Source: Pseudomonadota bacterium (GTDB taxonomy: Bacteria > Pseudomonadota > Gammaproteobacteria > Acidiferrobacterales > Acidiferrobacteraceae). Taken from it: a DNA stretch of 64,000 nt. Positions 18,035 through 28,124 of the stretch are shown here, piece by piece; within the stretch, counting starts at the first letter, position 1, and each line of letters opens with the position of its first letter. The DNA is taken from positions 61,639 to 125,638 of the forward strand of contig JAKARI010000002.1 in NCBI GenBank assembly GCA_021819245.1, in the 5' to 3' direction. The translations under genes and the position numbers were made by a program. The notes beneath the pieces are model-generated. The model did no database searches. It was not told the DNA's origin and worked only from the letters and a program-made list of their open reading frames with translations.

Positions 18035-18505
18035 TCATTCAAGACCGTGCTTGCCCGGACGCAGCATGACGCGATGCCGGCCGTCCGCGGCAACCGCGCG
18101 TACCTGTTGAAACACTGATTGCAGCACGTTCATTTGGGTCTCGGTAAGCCCCGTCTCCAGCGCCGCACCGGCTGCGGTCAGCTTGCGTTGCCGCACGCGC
18201 CTGTCGTTTTCACTCGGGTTCATCGCCACCATGCGCATGTCGATCACCTGGCGCAGCGGCGCATTCGGCGCCTGCCCGCTCCCGCCGAGGTTGCCAAGCC
18301 GCGCATTCACCGAAATCTGTGGGTTGCGACCGACGAAATAGAGGATGCGATGGCGCACCCTCCCCAGGCCGCGCTGGTCGAGAATGCGGCCCGGGCGCGC
18401 GGTGAAGGCGCGGTAGCTGAAAGAGAGCTCCTCGATCGCTGGTCGCAAGGCCCCCTTGCGCGGCAGAGAGGAAAGCGGCTTATCCGGTGGTATTGCGTCA
18501 ATCAT
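18035..18505 (-). CDS. MarR-family transcriptional regulator, possibly degenerate
   Basis: 156 residues. LSFSYRAFTARPGRILDQRGLGRVRHRILYF and, later, NPSENDRRVRQRKLTAAGAALE are clear MarR winged-helix hallmarks (the second is the wing). The recognition helix region (ISVNARLGNLGGSGQAPNAPLRQ) departs from the family at hydrophobic positions, with Pro and Gly where helix residues are expected. DNA binding may be lost. Divergent, 69 nt from the broken aminotransferase gene. MarR plus PLP-aminotransferase is a recurring pair. Confidence 0.65.
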   Translation of the reverse strand: MIDAIPPDKPLSSLPRKGALRPAIEELSFSYRAFTARPGRILDQRGLGRVRHRILYFVGRNPQISVNARLGNLGGSGQAPNAPLRQVIDMRMVAMNPSENDRRVRQRKLTAAGAALETGLTETQMNVLQSVFQQVRAVAADGRHRVMLRPGKHGLE

Positions 18506-18574
18506 GTTGACCTAACAGCGCGGGACTCGTCAGGCTGTCCATTGGCCAATACTGTTGACTTGATTGAGTAAGCC

Positions 18575-19725
18575 ATGCATGAACGATCCGAAAACACGAC
18601 CGGGGAGGGCGGCCCGCGGCTATCCGCCCGCATTCGCGATCTCCGCGCCTCGCCCATTCGCGAGATCCTGTCTGTCATCAACCGCCCCGGCATGATCTCC
18701 TTCGCAGGCGGCCTGCCCGCACCCGACAGCTTCCCGAGATTTGGCCTGCAGGACATGGCTACGGCCAGAGCGAAGGGGAATGGGCGCTGCGCGAGCGTGT
18801 GGCGGCCGATCTTGGCGCCCGTGGCCTACGCTGCAACGCGGAGCAGGTCCTGATTCTGTCTGGTTCGCAGCAAGGTATCGATCCGGCCGCCAAGCCATTC
18901 ATCGACCGCGGGACCCAGGTGATGGTGGAGGCGCCCACCAACTCGCGGCATGGCAGGTGTTTCGCCTGTTCGGGGGTGCGCTTCACGGTGTACGATGCCG
19001 CCGCGCCGGATCAGGGGGCGCTGCGGCGTGAAAGGCCTGCGTTTGCCTATACTATTCCCGCTTTCCAGAATCCGAGCGGCCGCTGCCTCACCGCAACTGA
19101 GCGCGACGCCCTGACCGCCTGCGATGCGAGCGCGTGGCCCTGTCCGAGGATGATCCCGACCGTGACCTGGTATATGACGCTTGCGGGCGCACCCCGGTGT
19201 GCGCCCGCCTGGAGCGCGCGCCTTGGATCTATCAGGGGTCGTTTTCCAAGACCCTCGCACCGGGCCTGCGCAGGGATTACCTTGCGGCAGCGCCCGAACC
19301 GATGCCGCTGCTCACGCGGCTGAAGCAGGCGGCGGACCTGCACAGCAACCGCATCGGCCAATGGCTGGTGCTGCCGGAATTGAACCGATCGGATTATGAC
19401 AGGCGCATCGCTGCCCTCGCGCAGCGCACCCGCAATCGCCGGGATGCGTTCGAAATCCCGCTGCGGCGGCATGTGTCAGGCGCAGCAACATGGCAGACCC
19501 CGCCAGGCGGCTTGTTCTTCTGGCTCACGCGCACCCGTCGCATCGATACCCGCCTGCCGCTCTCGCGATCACTCGAGGCGGGAGCCGCCTTCATGCCGGG
19601 GGGCCTTTCATGTCAGTGCATGGACCCATTGGCGGGCAAATCCGCCTCAACTTCCCCATGCCAGCGAGACGCAGGCTGACGAGGGGCGGAAAATCCTAGC
19701 GGCGCTCTTGTGCGCCATTCTCTAG
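18575..19725 (+). pseudogene. Broken PLP-dependent aminotransferase (2-aminoadipate transaminase-like)
   Basis: Family sequence is spread over three frames: RIRDLRASPIREILSVINRPGMISFAGGLPAP from 18575, then GYGQSEGEWALRERVAADL...VLILSGSQQGID, FAYTIPAFQNPSGR in a second frame. A third then has the PLP-lysine motif YQGSFSKTLAPGLR and LHSNRIGQW. About 17 residues are missing near 18740, and further shifts lie near 19110 and 19600. No full-length product is possible. The intact ancestor would belong to the LysN/MocR-domain fold type I group. Confidence 0.85.
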
Positions 19726-20166
19726 GCCTCGCTTGGCTGGCAAAGGACATGGCCCCCTGATGGGCAAGCACCCCCGGTTTTCGACGCAGGCCCGGGTCGA
19801 GGCCGGACGGGGGCCCGGTCCGCGGGATCGGCCGACCACGACCCCCGCCCGAATGCGACATTCCGCCCTGTGGGGGGCATCGGATGCCCGCCGCCCCTCG
19901 GCGGGCGGCACGGGGGGTCTGGCCGGCCCCCGTTTCGCGCAAGCGCCCGTCGTACCGGGGCTGTCGGCGTACGGGCAAGGCCCGTCCGATGGCGGCAAGC
20001 CTCCGTCCGGGCGCCGGGCCTTGGCGCATCCGGTGACGCGCCGGGGCGCCCTGCGTTAAGCTAACGGTGGGCCGCCGATCGGGAACTCGGGCGATCCCGA
20101 AGAATCTTAACGGTCCATGCGCGGCCGATTCGGCCAGAGCCTCCTTACGACGAGAGGGATAACACT
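19726..20166. other. GC-rich intergenic region with a strong hairpin
   Basis: 440 bases without a credible gene. The clearest structure is an 8-bp perfect stem GCCCGCCG / CGGCGGGC at 19886-19906 with a 5-nt loop, lacking a U-run. The end of the region provides the ribosome site (GAGAGGGAT) of the next gene. Confidence 0.4.
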
Positions 20167-20568
20167 ATGGATTATCAGCAAGCCGAAAACCAATTGACCG
20201 TTGTCCAGCAGCAGAATCAGGCCGTCTTGCAAAAGCTTCAGGCCTTGGCGCAGAAATTCGCGGCGGCGGCCCCGGATCCCACCACCGGGCGCGAGTGGGC
20301 GATGGACTTGCGCGAGATCGCGATGATGATGCAGACCCAGGCGCAGGGTACCACGACGCTGATTCAGCAGATGGCCCAGTACATCCAGCAGCTGGAGGGC
20401 ACGCTCGCCACGCACCCCAACCCCCCCCTGCAGCCCACCGGATGGGCCAATCAGGCCCCGCAGCAAAGCGGCGGCGGTTTTATGGGGTCGCTCGTAAGCG
20501 GCTTAGGGATGGGCGCGGGTTTTGCCGTCGCCGATGACGTCGTAAGCGACCTCTTCAACCTTTTCTAG
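20167..20568 (+). CDS. Hypothetical glutamine-rich coiled-coil protein
   Basis: 133 residues. The N-terminal 80 residues are Gln/Ala-rich heptad-like helix ([32 protein letters not shown]), followed by a Pro/Gln linker and a Gly-rich hydrophobic tail ([20 protein letters not shown]). The tail resembles the C-terminal hydrophobic patch of DUF2076-like or prion-like small proteins. No catalytic motif. Its last 14 nt overlap argH tail-to-tail. Confidence 0.6.
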   Translation: MDYQQAENQLTVVQQQNQAVLQKLQALAQKFAAAAPDPTTGREWAMDLREIAMMMQTQAQGTTTLIQQMAQYIQQLEGTLATHPNPPLQPTGWANQAPQQSGGGFMGSLVSGLGMGAGFAVADDVVSDLFNLF

Positions 20569-21967
20569 CGGGCCCGCCGGTCAGGGCGGCCAGGCGCGCG
20601 CGCGCGCGGGTGACCGCGGCCCGGACCTGGGCGGGGGCGGTGCCGCCGAGGTGATCGCGGGCGGCCAACGACCCCTCCAGGGTCAGTACCGGGAAGATGT
20701 CGGCCTCGACGAGCGGCGAGCAGGTCTTGAGCGCAGCAAGCGGCAGATCCGCAAGGTCCACGCCCCGGTCTATGGCAAGCCGCACCGCGCGGCCGGCGGC
20801 CTCATGGGCATCCCGAAACGCAAGGCCCCGCCGCACCAGATAATCGGCGAGATCCGTGGCGGTCGGGTAGCCGCGCAGGGCCTCGCGGCGCATGCGCTCG
20901 CGCTGAAAGCGGGTGGCCGGCAGGAGTTCGGTGAGCGCGCGCAGGCTATCGCGCACCGTATCCAGGGTATCGAACAGCGGCTCCTTGTCTTCCTGATTGT
21001 CCTTGTTGTAGGCGAGCGGCTGGCCCTTCATGAGCACGAGCAGGGCCGTGAGGTGCCCTATGACGCGAGCGCTCTTGCCGCGCAATAGTTCAGGGACATC
21101 CGGATTCTTCTTTTGGGGCATGATCGACGAGCCGGTGCAAAAGCCATCGGCCAGCTCTATGAAGCCAAATTGCGGCGTCGACCACAACACGAGCTCCTCG
21201 GCGATGCGCGACAGGTGGACCATGATCAGGGCCGCGGCGGCCGCACACTCGATGACGAAATCGCGGTCGGAGACCGCATCCAGGGAGTTCTCGGCGGGGC
21301 GCGCAAAACCCAATGCCTGGGCGGTCATCTGCCGGTCTATCGGAAAACTGGTCCCGGCCAGGGCGCCGGCGCCCAGCGGCATGACGTTGACCCGGCCGCG
21401 GGCGTCGATCAGGCGCTCGGCATCGCGCAGGGTCATCTCGAACCACGCGAGGATATGATGGCCCAGGGTCACCGGCTGGGCCACCTGCAGATGGGTAAAG
21501 CCCGGCATGACGGTCTCGTTCTCGCGTTCGGCGAGCGCGAGCAGCACCGAACCCAGGTCCTGCAGCTGCCCGATAAGCCCGTCTAGCCCATCGCGCAGAT
21601 AGAGCCGGACCGTGGTCGCTACCTGGTCATTGCGCGAGCGCGCGGTATGCAGTTTCTTGCCCACCTCGCCTATGCGTTCGATGAGCGCCGCCTCGATGTT
21701 CATGTGCACGTCCTCGCGGCCCACCGACCAGGTAAAGCGGCCCTCGTCGATCTCCTTTTCAATGGCCGCGAGCCCCTCTGCGATGAGCGCCGCCTCGCGC
21801 TCCGTAATGATGCCGACCGCGGCCAGCATGCGGGCATGCGCCACCGAGCCGCGAATGTCATGGCGGTAGAGCCTCTGGTCGAACCCGACCGAGGCGGTGA
21901 ACGCCTCAACGAAGGCGTCCGTGGGCTCTGTGAAGCGGCCTTTCCAGGCCTTGTCGGAAGGGGGCAT
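20555..21967 (-). CDS. argH: Argininosuccinate lyase
   Basis: 470 residues from ATG 21967 ([12 protein letters not shown]). A TTG at 21982 would add five residues. The fumarase/aspartase superfamily signature [12 protein letters not shown] is intact, as are the catalytic-site segments [11 protein letters not shown] and [13 protein letters not shown]. Cleaves argininosuccinate to arginine and fumarate, the last step of arginine synthesis. Adjacent to the AlgZ/AlgR-type genes, as in pseudomonads. Confidence 0.97.
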   Translation of the reverse strand: MPPSDKAWKGRFTEPTDAFVEAFTASVGFDQRLYRHDIRGSVAHARMLAAVGIITEREAALIAEGLAAIEKEIDEGRFTWSVGREDVHMNIEAALIERIGEVGKKLHTARSRNDQVATTVRLYLRDGLDGLIGQLQDLGSVLLALAERENETVMPGFTHLQVAQPVTLGHHILAWFEMTLRDAERLIDARGRVNVMPLGAGALAGTSFPIDRQMTAQALGFARPAENSLDAVSDRDFVIECAAAAALIMVHLSRIAEELVLWSTPQFGFIELADGFCTGSSIMPQKKNPDVPELLRGKSARVIGHLTALLVLMKGQPLAYNKDNQEDKEPLFDTLDTVRDSLRALTELLPATRFQRERMRREALRGYPTATDLADYLVRRGLAFRDAHEAAGRAVRLAIDRGVDLADLPLAALKTCSPLVEADIFPVLTLEGSLAARDHLGGTAPAQVRAAVTRARARLAALTGGPARKG

Positions 21968-22278
21968 GGGTGTGCTCGGCAAATGATGTGGGGCCCATGG
22001 TACCGAAGCGCGGGCGCGCCGTTAAGGGCGGGCCTGCGCGGCCCCGCCACTTGTCCGTCGACGGCTCCCGGCCATCGGTGTTCGATTGAGACTCGGACCG
22101 CCGTGGGCTAAGGTTCCTCTCGTAGTGTCCGGGCTGGACTCTCCTTATGCACCCCCACCCCGAAATACCAGCCTGGAATTATCACGCCCCGAGACTGCTC
22201 GGGGCGCCTTTTTCCTGATATTGTTAAGAAATATCGCGGTCCCCGCGGGCCAAGAGATGCCCCGCCATTCCGACCTGG
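21968..22278. other. argH / histidine-kinase divergent intergenic region
   Basis: 310 bases between argH (minus) and the sensor kinase (plus). It contains a plus-strand terminator at 22186-22213, described separately. This implies a short plus-strand transcript begins between about 22050 and 22150. No open frame of note. Confidence 0.4.
22186..22213 (+). terminator. Rho-independent terminator upstream of the sensor-kinase gene
   Basis: Perfect 8-bp stem GCCCCGAG / CTCGGGGC with ACTG loop, then GCC and TTTTT. It lies about 66 nt before the kinase start codon, on the kinase strand, with no gene in front of it. It therefore ends either a small RNA or an untranslated leader (attenuator). Confidence 0.7.
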
Positions 22279-23364
22279 GTGATCATGAAGGACTCGACGA
22301 GCTACTTCCTGCCGGACTTCGGTTCGCTTGCCATAGCGGCCAAGGTGCTGTTCATGGCCGAGGTCATCGCCGTGATATTCACGATCGCCTCGAGCGACAG
22401 CCTCGGGCCCGCGGCCCTGCGCCGCTTTGTGTTTCTCTCCGCCTACACCCTGATCGTGGCCCTGGTGAGCCTTGGCCTGTTGCGTGTGGTCCATCGCGGC
22501 CTGCGCCAGCTGTCGGCGATCGTAGGATCCCTAGTGGTGATCGCACTCATCCTGGTGGCGGTGGTCATGGTCATCGAGGGCCTCATAAGCGGCCTCTATG
22601 GCTTCGGCGTCATTGCCACCCGCACCCCCGTGTGGCAGCTCACCCTGGTGATTCACAGCGTGCTGATCAGTATCGTGGTCATGCCGCTCGTCTTGCGCTA
22701 CCTGTTCGTATCCCACAAGGCCCAGATCGACGCCAAGCTCGAACAGGAGGCGCGCATGCAGGCGCTGCAGTCGCGCATCCGTCCGCATTTCCTGTTCAAC
22801 AGCATGAACAGTATCGCAAGCCTCACACGCAGCGATCCGCCGCGCGCCGAGGCCGCGCTTCAGGATCTTGCGGATCTCTTTCGAGTGCTGCTGGCTGATG
22901 CCCGCAAGCTCGTGCCGATCAGCGCCGAGCAGGAGATATCGCGCCAATACCTCGAGATCGAAAAGCTGCGCCTGGGCGACCGCCTTTCCGTCCATTGGAC
23001 GGTCAGCAACGTGCCGCGTAACGCCCTCATTCCCGCACTGACCCTGCAGCCCCTCCTGGAAAACGCCATATATCACGGCATCGAGCCGCGCTTTGGCGGG
23101 GGCACGGTCAAAGTCGAGCTGTGGGCCGATCAATCCGATACCCTAAACGTGCTCATCAGCAATCCGATACCGGAGGTGCGCAAGCACGCCCACGGGCGGG
23201 GCAACAAGATCGCCATGGACAATATCCGCCAGAGACTCGTCACGCATTTCCTGGACGCGGCGAGCCTTCAGGCCTTCGAGGAAGGCGATCAGTATCATGT
23301 CAGGATAAAAATGCCCATTATCAGAAACCAGGGGGAGCGATCTTTGGCGGAGAGCGGGCGATAG
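22279..23364 (+). CDS. LytS/AlgZ-type sensor histidine kinase
   Basis: 361 residues from GTG 22279 (ATG 22285 is the alternative). Four to five membrane segments at residues 10-150 are followed by the PF06580 kinase core with H-box RIRPHFLFNSMNSIASL and N-box LTLQPLLENAIYHGIE. A glycine-rich ATP lid follows. Pairs with the LytTR regulator 36 nt downstream. The arrangement next to argH matches fimS/algZ-algR. Input signal unknown. Confidence 0.9.
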   Translation: MIMKDSTSYFLPDFGSLAIAAKVLFMAEVIAVIFTIASSDSLGPAALRRFVFLSAYTLIVALVSLGLLRVVHRGLRQLSAIVGSLVVIALILVAVVMVIEGLISGLYGFGVIATRTPVWQLTLVIHSVLISIVVMPLVLRYLFVSHKAQIDAKLEQEARMQALQSRIRPHFLFNSMNSIASLTRSDPPRAEAALQDLADLFRVLLADARKLVPISAEQEISRQYLEIEKLRLGDRLSVHWTVSNVPRNALIPALTLQPLLENAIYHGIEPRFGGGTVKVELWADQSDTLNVLISNPIPEVRKHAHGRGNKIAMDNIRQRLVTHFLDAASLQAFEEGDQYHVRIKMPIIRNQGERSLAESGR

Positions 23365-23400
23365 GCAGGCCGAGGCGCAAGAACAATGGAGGATGACACG

Positions 23401-24132
23401 ATGAAGGTCCTGATTGTTGACGACGAGAAACTGGCGCGCGACAGGCTGCGGGAGATGATCGGGGAGATCGGCGAACATACGGTCGTGGGCGAGGCCATGA
23501 ACGGCAGCGAGGCGATCAGCGAGACTGCGCGCCTCAATCCCGATGTGCTGCTCATGGATATCCGCATGCCCGGCATGGACGGCCTGGAGGCGGCCATGCA
23601 CCTCATGGGTCTGGACGCGCCGCCCGGCGTGATCTTTACGACCGCCTACGATCAGCATGCCCTGGACGCCTTTGAGGTCAACGCCGTCGACTATCTCTTG
23701 AAACCCATTCGCAAGGATCGTCTGGCGAAGGCCTTGGGCAAGGCCGGGAAGCTCACCTTGCAGCAGGTTCAGGACGTGAATCAGGCCCAGGAATGCCCGA
23801 CCGTGCGCACCCATCTGAGCGTGCATCTTCGCGGCAATATCCGCCTGGTGCCGGTTCAGGACGTCTTATACTTTCTTGCCGACAACAAATATGTGACGGT
23901 GCGGACGACCAAGGAAGAGCACTTGATCGAAGACTCGCTTGTCAATCTCGAGCGCGAGTTTAGCGAGAGCTTTCTGCGCATCCACAGGAATGCCCTGGTG
24001 GCCACGCCCTATATCAGCGGTATCGAGAAGGACGCAAGCGGCACTTGGCATGTCACCCTAAAGGGTCTCGACAAGCGTCTTGCGGTAAGCCGCAGGCACG
24101 CCGCCGCGGTGCGGCGCTGGGCGCGCCGCTAA
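23401..24132 (+). CDS. LytTR-family response regulator (AlgR-like)
   Basis: 243 residues. Start ATG 23401 (MKVLIVDDEKLARDRL) with GGAGG 7 nt upstream. The receiver domain has D53 as phosphoacceptor (LLMDIRMPG), with the conserved Thr and Lys (FTTAYD, LLKPI). The C-terminal LytTR DNA-binding domain follows (VLYFLADNKYVTVRT, FLRIHRNALV). In pseudomonads AlgR controls type IV pili and exopolysaccharide. Whether targets are the same here is unknown. Confidence 0.92.
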   Translation: MKVLIVDDEKLARDRLREMIGEIGEHTVVGEAMNGSEAISETARLNPDVLLMDIRMPGMDGLEAAMHLMGLDAPPGVIFTTAYDQHALDAFEVNAVDYLLKPIRKDRLAKALGKAGKLTLQQVQDVNQAQECPTVRTHLSVHLRGNIRLVPVQDVLYFLADNKYVTVRTTKEEHLIEDSLVNLEREFSESFLRIHRNALVATPYISGIEKDASGTWHVTLKGLDKRLAVSRRHAAAVRRWARR

Positions 24133-24136
24133 GCCT

Positions 24137-24652
24137 TCACCTTCGCCACAGGGCGGCAAGCGGCCGTTGCGCGTACGTCTCGGCGGCAAGCAGCAGCTGG
24201 TGATGGCGGATGTCGTCTACCGCCTGCGCGACGCGCGCGAAGTCGTGCCCCAGACGCCAGTAGACCCGCGCGCGCCCGCTGTTTTTTTCCAGGTCGGCAG
24301 TCTGTCCAAAGGCGCTGCGCCCCTGGTCGGTGTAGTACGCCAATTGCCCGCGTGAGCGCAGGCGCTCGCGAAAGACGCTGCTCATGAAAAGCGTGTACTC
24401 GGCGAGATGGCGCACGATGACCATCTCGCGGGCGCGGTCCATGTCTTGCGCGGCCTGTTGCGCCACCCGGAACTGCACGATGGTGGTCAGCGGGCGCCGC
24501 CCCTGGTCGTTTAAGGGATAGAGGGCGTCTGTGTGGGCGAAGCGCGCGAGCAGGTCGCTGACATAGGCCACGGTCTCGGGTTCTCCAAGGCCCGCGCGCC
24601 GAAGCCCATATTGGACGTGGCGGTGGAAGAACTGGTAGAGAGTCGGCGTCAC
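24137..24652 (-). CDS. Hypothetical protein
   Basis: 171 residues, GTG start with AGGAGG 5 nt upstream, so translation is well supported. All-helical composition (LYQFFHRHVQYGLRRAGLG, MVIVRHLAEYTLFMSSVF). No signal peptide, no membrane segment, no motif I recognise. Convergent with the LytTR gene (stop codons 4 nt apart). It looks like a conserved small cytoplasmic protein of unknown role. Confidence 0.75.
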   Translation of the reverse strand: MTPTLYQFFHRHVQYGLRRAGLGEPETVAYVSDLLARFAHTDALYPLNDQGRRPLTTIVQFRVAQQAAQDMDRAREMVIVRHLAEYTLFMSSVFRERLRSRGQLAYYTDQGRSAFGQTADLEKNSGRARVYWRLGHDFARVAQAVDDIRHHQLLLAAETYAQRPLAALWRR

Positions 24653-24821
24653 AATAACCTCCTCACATGATCCCCTGCCTTTTATTATAGTGACCGGGGA
24701 TGCCAGCGGAAGACCGCGCGCATGCGCTGTTGTGCTCGCAGCGCATGCGAGACTGCACGCGAACGTCGCGCCGCGTCACCCCTAGGGCTGCTGGGCCGCG
24801 AAAGGCCCGCGGGGACCTGGG

Positions 24822-25610
24822 GTGCGCAATGGGGCAGCGCTATCGGTACGCATCATCATCCCGGCCTACCGGGCCCAGGCGCGCATGGCCGCGGCCGTGC
24901 ACTCGATGCGTGCACAGTCCTATGGGCATGGGGATCTGATCGTCATCGCCGATGACGAGGCCGATGACCGGCCTTGTTGTCTGCTGGTGGAAGGGCCGTG
25001 CTCATGGACACCGGGGCCTGCGGCCGCGGCGCGCCGGTCGCCCGTAATCACGGACTCGATGCCGCATCCGGCCCGCCCATGACGTTTCTCGACAGCGCTG
25101 GCGTCTGGTATCCGGACACGCTCGCGATCCTCGCCCCTTTGGCGGAAGAACGCGGCATCGCACGTGGCAACACGCGATCTCGCGACGACCCGGTTCGGGC
25201 TTTCGCGCCGATTGCTGGGACGATCCGGTCGAGAGGTATCATGACTCGCGATTTTTTGCCGAGGTCGGTGACAGTCTCTGGCCGCGGGATCGGCGCACCG
25301 GCATCGCCTCCCTGCGCTTCCCAGGACCCTCCCATGTGCCGAGGACGCGGTATTGGCGCTGTCGGTCATGGCCCATCACGGCGGCGCCTCCCTTTATCCG
25401 CGGCCCTTGCACGGGTATCGTTTACGGCCGCAGTCCCCGTCGCGATCGGACGATGCGGTGGGGCGCGCCGATCGGGCCTATGGGGATCGTGCGGGCATGG
25501 CCGGCGGGCGGCCTATCATGTCCGGCTGGGGCCGTGGCGCAGGCGATCGCGGCTTTTTAAGAGGCGCCGGAGGCGCAATCGCGCGTTCGCATCAAGCGGC
25601 ATGCGCTATT
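24822..25610 (+). pseudogene. Decayed family 2 glycosyltransferase
   Basis: GT2 sequence is recognisable but broken. VRIIIPAYRAQARMAAAVHSM and QSYGHGDLIVIADDEADD come from about 24846. In another frame are ARNHGLDAASGPPMTFLDSAGVWYPDTLAI (the DxD-like region reads DSAG) and further scrambled sequence to about 25560. At least two frameshifts and a loss of metal-binding Asp are evident. Not translatable as one protein. Confidence 0.75.
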
Positions 25611-25667
25611 TTCGGGAGTTCGAGACGCGCGTCCGGCGAGGCCGGGCCGATATCAGGGAGGTGGCAT

Positions 25668-26231
25668 GTGGCGATAACGATACTGGACCTGCGCACGGCG
25701 CTGGTCCTGATTGATCTGCAAAAGGGGATTGTCGGGCAAACGATGGCCCATCCGACGGGTGATGTCGTGGCGCGCGCCGCCCGGCTTGCCGGGGCCTTTC
25801 GTACCTACGCCCTGCCGGTCGTTCTGGTCACCGTCCATGGCGGGGCCCCGGGCCGCGTCGAGCTGCGCCGCCATACCGGCGACCGGCCGCCCGATTGGGA
25901 CACGCTCGTGCCGGAGCTCCCGGTGCATGCCGGCGACTATCGCATCGGCAAGCGCACCTGGGGGGCCTTTACCGGGACCGGGCTCGAGGGCCTGTTGCGC
26001 GCCTGCGGCGTGACCGGGATCGCGATCGCCGGTATCGCGACCAGCATCGGCGTCGAATCGACCGCGCGCCAGGCCTATGAGCTCGGGTTCAATGTCGCCC
26101 TGGCCCATGATGCCATGACGGATTTTAGCCGCGAGGCCCACGACAACAGCGTGCAGCGGATCTTTCCCCGCCTAGGCGAGACGGGGACTGCCGACGAGAT
26201 TGGGGCGTTGCTCGCCCGCCGCGCCTCGTGA
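25668..26231 (+). CDS. Isochorismatase-like hydrolase
   Basis: 187 residues. GTG 25668 is chosen because AGGGAGG sits 6 nt upstream and the nearby ATG frame stops at once. Asp of LVLIDLQKG and Lys of RIGKRTWGAF fit the catalytic D-K pair. The position of the third residue, normally Cys, reads GIATSIGVESTARQA, i.e. no cysteine. Family members with this TSIGVES form exist, but their chemistry is unclear. Probably a cytoplasmic amide/ester hydrolase-fold protein. Confidence 0.85.
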   Translation: MAITILDLRTALVLIDLQKGIVGQTMAHPTGDVVARAARLAGAFRTYALPVVLVTVHGGAPGRVELRRHTGDRPPDWDTLVPELPVHAGDYRIGKRTWGAFTGTGLEGLLRACGVTGIAIAGIATSIGVESTARQAYELGFNVALAHDAMTDFSREAHDNSVQRIFPRLGETGTADEIGALLARRAS

Positions 26232-26362
26232 TCGAGGCGGGCCCCCTGATCGGTGGCGCGACGCATCAGGCCACGGGCACCCGGAAGATCGAGAATTGAC
26301 AGGCCCCGGACCCGGGGTATGATGCGCGGCAGCCACCCGGCCCCCGCTTCGGAGTCCTCGCC

Positions 26363-27574
26363 ATGACAGTCTTGGGTACCCCTCTTACACGCGATGCCGT
26401 GCGCATGCTGTTGCTGGGCAGCGGGGAATTGGGTAAAGAGGTCGCGATCGAGGCCCAGCGGCTCGGTGTCGAGGTGGTGGCGGTCGATCGCTATGCGCAT
26501 GCGCCCGCCCACCAGGTGGCCCACCGCTCCTATGTGATCGACATGCGCGACCCTCAGGCCGTGCGCGATGTCATCACCCGCGAGCAGCCGGACTTCGTGG
26601 TCCCGGAGATCGAGGCCATTGCCACAGAGACCCTCATGGAGATCGAAAACGAGGGGCTCTCCGAGGTCATACCCACCGCGCGCGGCGCGTTCCTGACCAT
26701 GAACCGGGAGGGCATCCGCCGTTTGGCCGCCGAGGAACTGCGGCTGCCGACCTCGCGCTACGCCTTCGCCGGCAGCCTCGAGGAGCTCAAGGAGGCGGCG
26801 TCGGTCACGGGGTTCCCCTGTGTCGTAAAGCCCGTCATGTCGTCGTCGGGCAAGGGCCAGTCGGTCTCCACAAACGAGGCCGAGCTCGCGTCCGCGTGGC
26901 GCGAGGCCCAGAAGAAGGGCCGGGTCGCCGTCGAGCGGGTCATCGTCGAGTCGTTCATCGAATTCCAGTATGAGATCACCCTGCTTACAGTCCGCGCAAG
27001 CGGCCCGGGCGGAACGATTGAGACCCACTTCTGCGAACCGATCGGGCACCGGCAGGAGCGCGGGGATTACGTCGAGAGCTGGCAGCCGCAGCCGATGAGC
27101 GAGAAGGCCTTGTACCGGGCCCGCGAGATGGCCGAGAAGATCACCACGGCGCTGGGCGGGCGCGGGATCTTCGGCTGTGAGTTCTTCGTAAACGATGATC
27201 AGGTGTGGTTCTCGGAGGTGAGTCCGAGGCCTCATGACACAGGCCTTGTCACCCTGGCGACCCAATATCAGAGCGAGTTCGAGCTGCATGTTCGCGCGAT
27301 CCTGGGTCTACCGGTGTCGACGGCGATGCTGCACCCCGGGGCGAGCGCGGTCATTTATGGCCAGCGTGACGCTGCGGGCGTCCGCTATGGTGCGCTCGAT
27401 GCGGCCCTGCGCGTACCCGGGACCAAGTTGCGACTCTTCGGTAAACCCGAGGCCTTCATGCGCCGGCGCATGGGTGTGGCCCTGGCGATGGCCGGGGATA
27501 TCGATACCGCCCGCCGCCGCGCTCAGGAGTGTGCGGCCCAGGTCGCGGTGTTGGCGCCGCGCGACCCGAGCTAA
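26363..27574 (+). CDS. purT: Formate-dependent phosphoribosylglycinamide formyltransferase
   Basis: 403 residues. ATP-grasp enzyme: [66 protein letters not shown] and [14 protein letters not shown] are signature PurT segments. Adds formate to GAR using ATP, step three of purine synthesis, independent of folate. Stands alone. Convergent with the slp-like pair with a 10-nt gap and no visible terminator. Confidence 0.97.
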   Translation: MTVLGTPLTRDAVRMLLLGSGELGKEVAIEAQRLGVEVVAVDRYAHAPAHQVAHRSYVIDMRDPQAVRDVITREQPDFVVPEIEAIATETLMEIENEGLSEVIPTARGAFLTMNREGIRRLAAEELRLPTSRYAFAGSLEELKEAASVTGFPCVVKPVMSSSGKGQSVSTNEAELASAWREAQKKGRVAVERVIVESFIEFQYEITLLTVRASGPGGTIETHFCEPIGHRQERGDYVESWQPQPMSEKALYRAREMAEKITTALGGRGIFGCEFFVNDDQVWFSEVSPRPHDTGLVTLATQYQSEFELHVRAILGLPVSTAMLHPGASAVIYGQRDAAGVRYGALDAALRVPGTKLRLFGKPEAFMRRRMGVALAMAGDIDTARRRAQECAAQVAVLAPRDPS

Positions 27575-27584
27575 GCCCACCCCC

Positions 27585-28124
27585 CTATAGGCCGACTGCG
27601 ATCCCGAGGCCGACGTGCCAGCGGCGCCGCCAGGGTCGATCGAGGCGCCAGACATGGGTGGCTAGGATCCGTATGCGCGGATAGACGTAGCGGGCCTTTC
27701 CGATGAGGCCACGGCGGGTCCCGGTCACGACCCCCGCTACCGTGATCGGCCGCCCGCGGGCAAAGAGCATCGGATCGAGATAGCCGGGCGCCACCGCCTG
27801 AAAGCGCCCTTCCGGCATGCGTCTCAGGCGCGGCCGGCCGCGGCTATTGAGGGGATAGGCGAGTACCGTAAGAGTGCTATGCGCGCGGCCCACCCGGTCT
27901 TGCACCACAAGACCCCCCCAGCGTACGCGGGCCCCGCGGGTGCGCCGCGGGTGCCTAAGGACCGCCTGCAGGTCTATATGCCGGTCGATGTGCGTGGCCG
28001 CGGGGCGCGGGTGCACGGCGCAGCCCGCCAGGGTCCCGGCAAGCACGACGCCGCCGATCCGTGCGTACAGCGCCCCGACGGCCGGACGGGTGATCCGCCC
28101 GGCCCGGTACCCACCGGCCCTCAT
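27585..28124 (-). CDS. Slp-family outer-membrane lipoprotein
   Basis: 179 residues, ATG 28124 overlapping the stop of the upstream paralogue (ATGA). Hydrophobic start with lipobox LAGC (GTLAGCAVHP). Then VRWGGLVVQDRVGRAHSTLTVLAYPLNSRGRP, FQAVAPGYLDP and ITVAGVVTG, the pattern of Slp/YeaY starvation-inducible lipoproteins. Predicted to sit in the outer membrane, inner leaflet. The Arg-rich C-terminus is unusual. Confidence 0.8.
   Translation of the reverse strand: MRAGGYRAGRITRPAVGALYARIGGVVLAGTLAGCAVHPRPAATHIDRHIDLQAVLRHPRRTRGARVRWGGLVVQDRVGRAHSTLTVLAYPLNSRGRPRLRRMPEGRFQAVAPGYLDPMLFARGRPITVAGVVTGTRRGLIGKARYVYPRIRILATHVWRLDRPWRRRWHVGLGIAVGL

Noticed and set aside
19881-19910. GC-rich hairpin as terminator
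   Set aside because: No U-run and no gene ending close by on either strand, so noted only within the intergenic entry.
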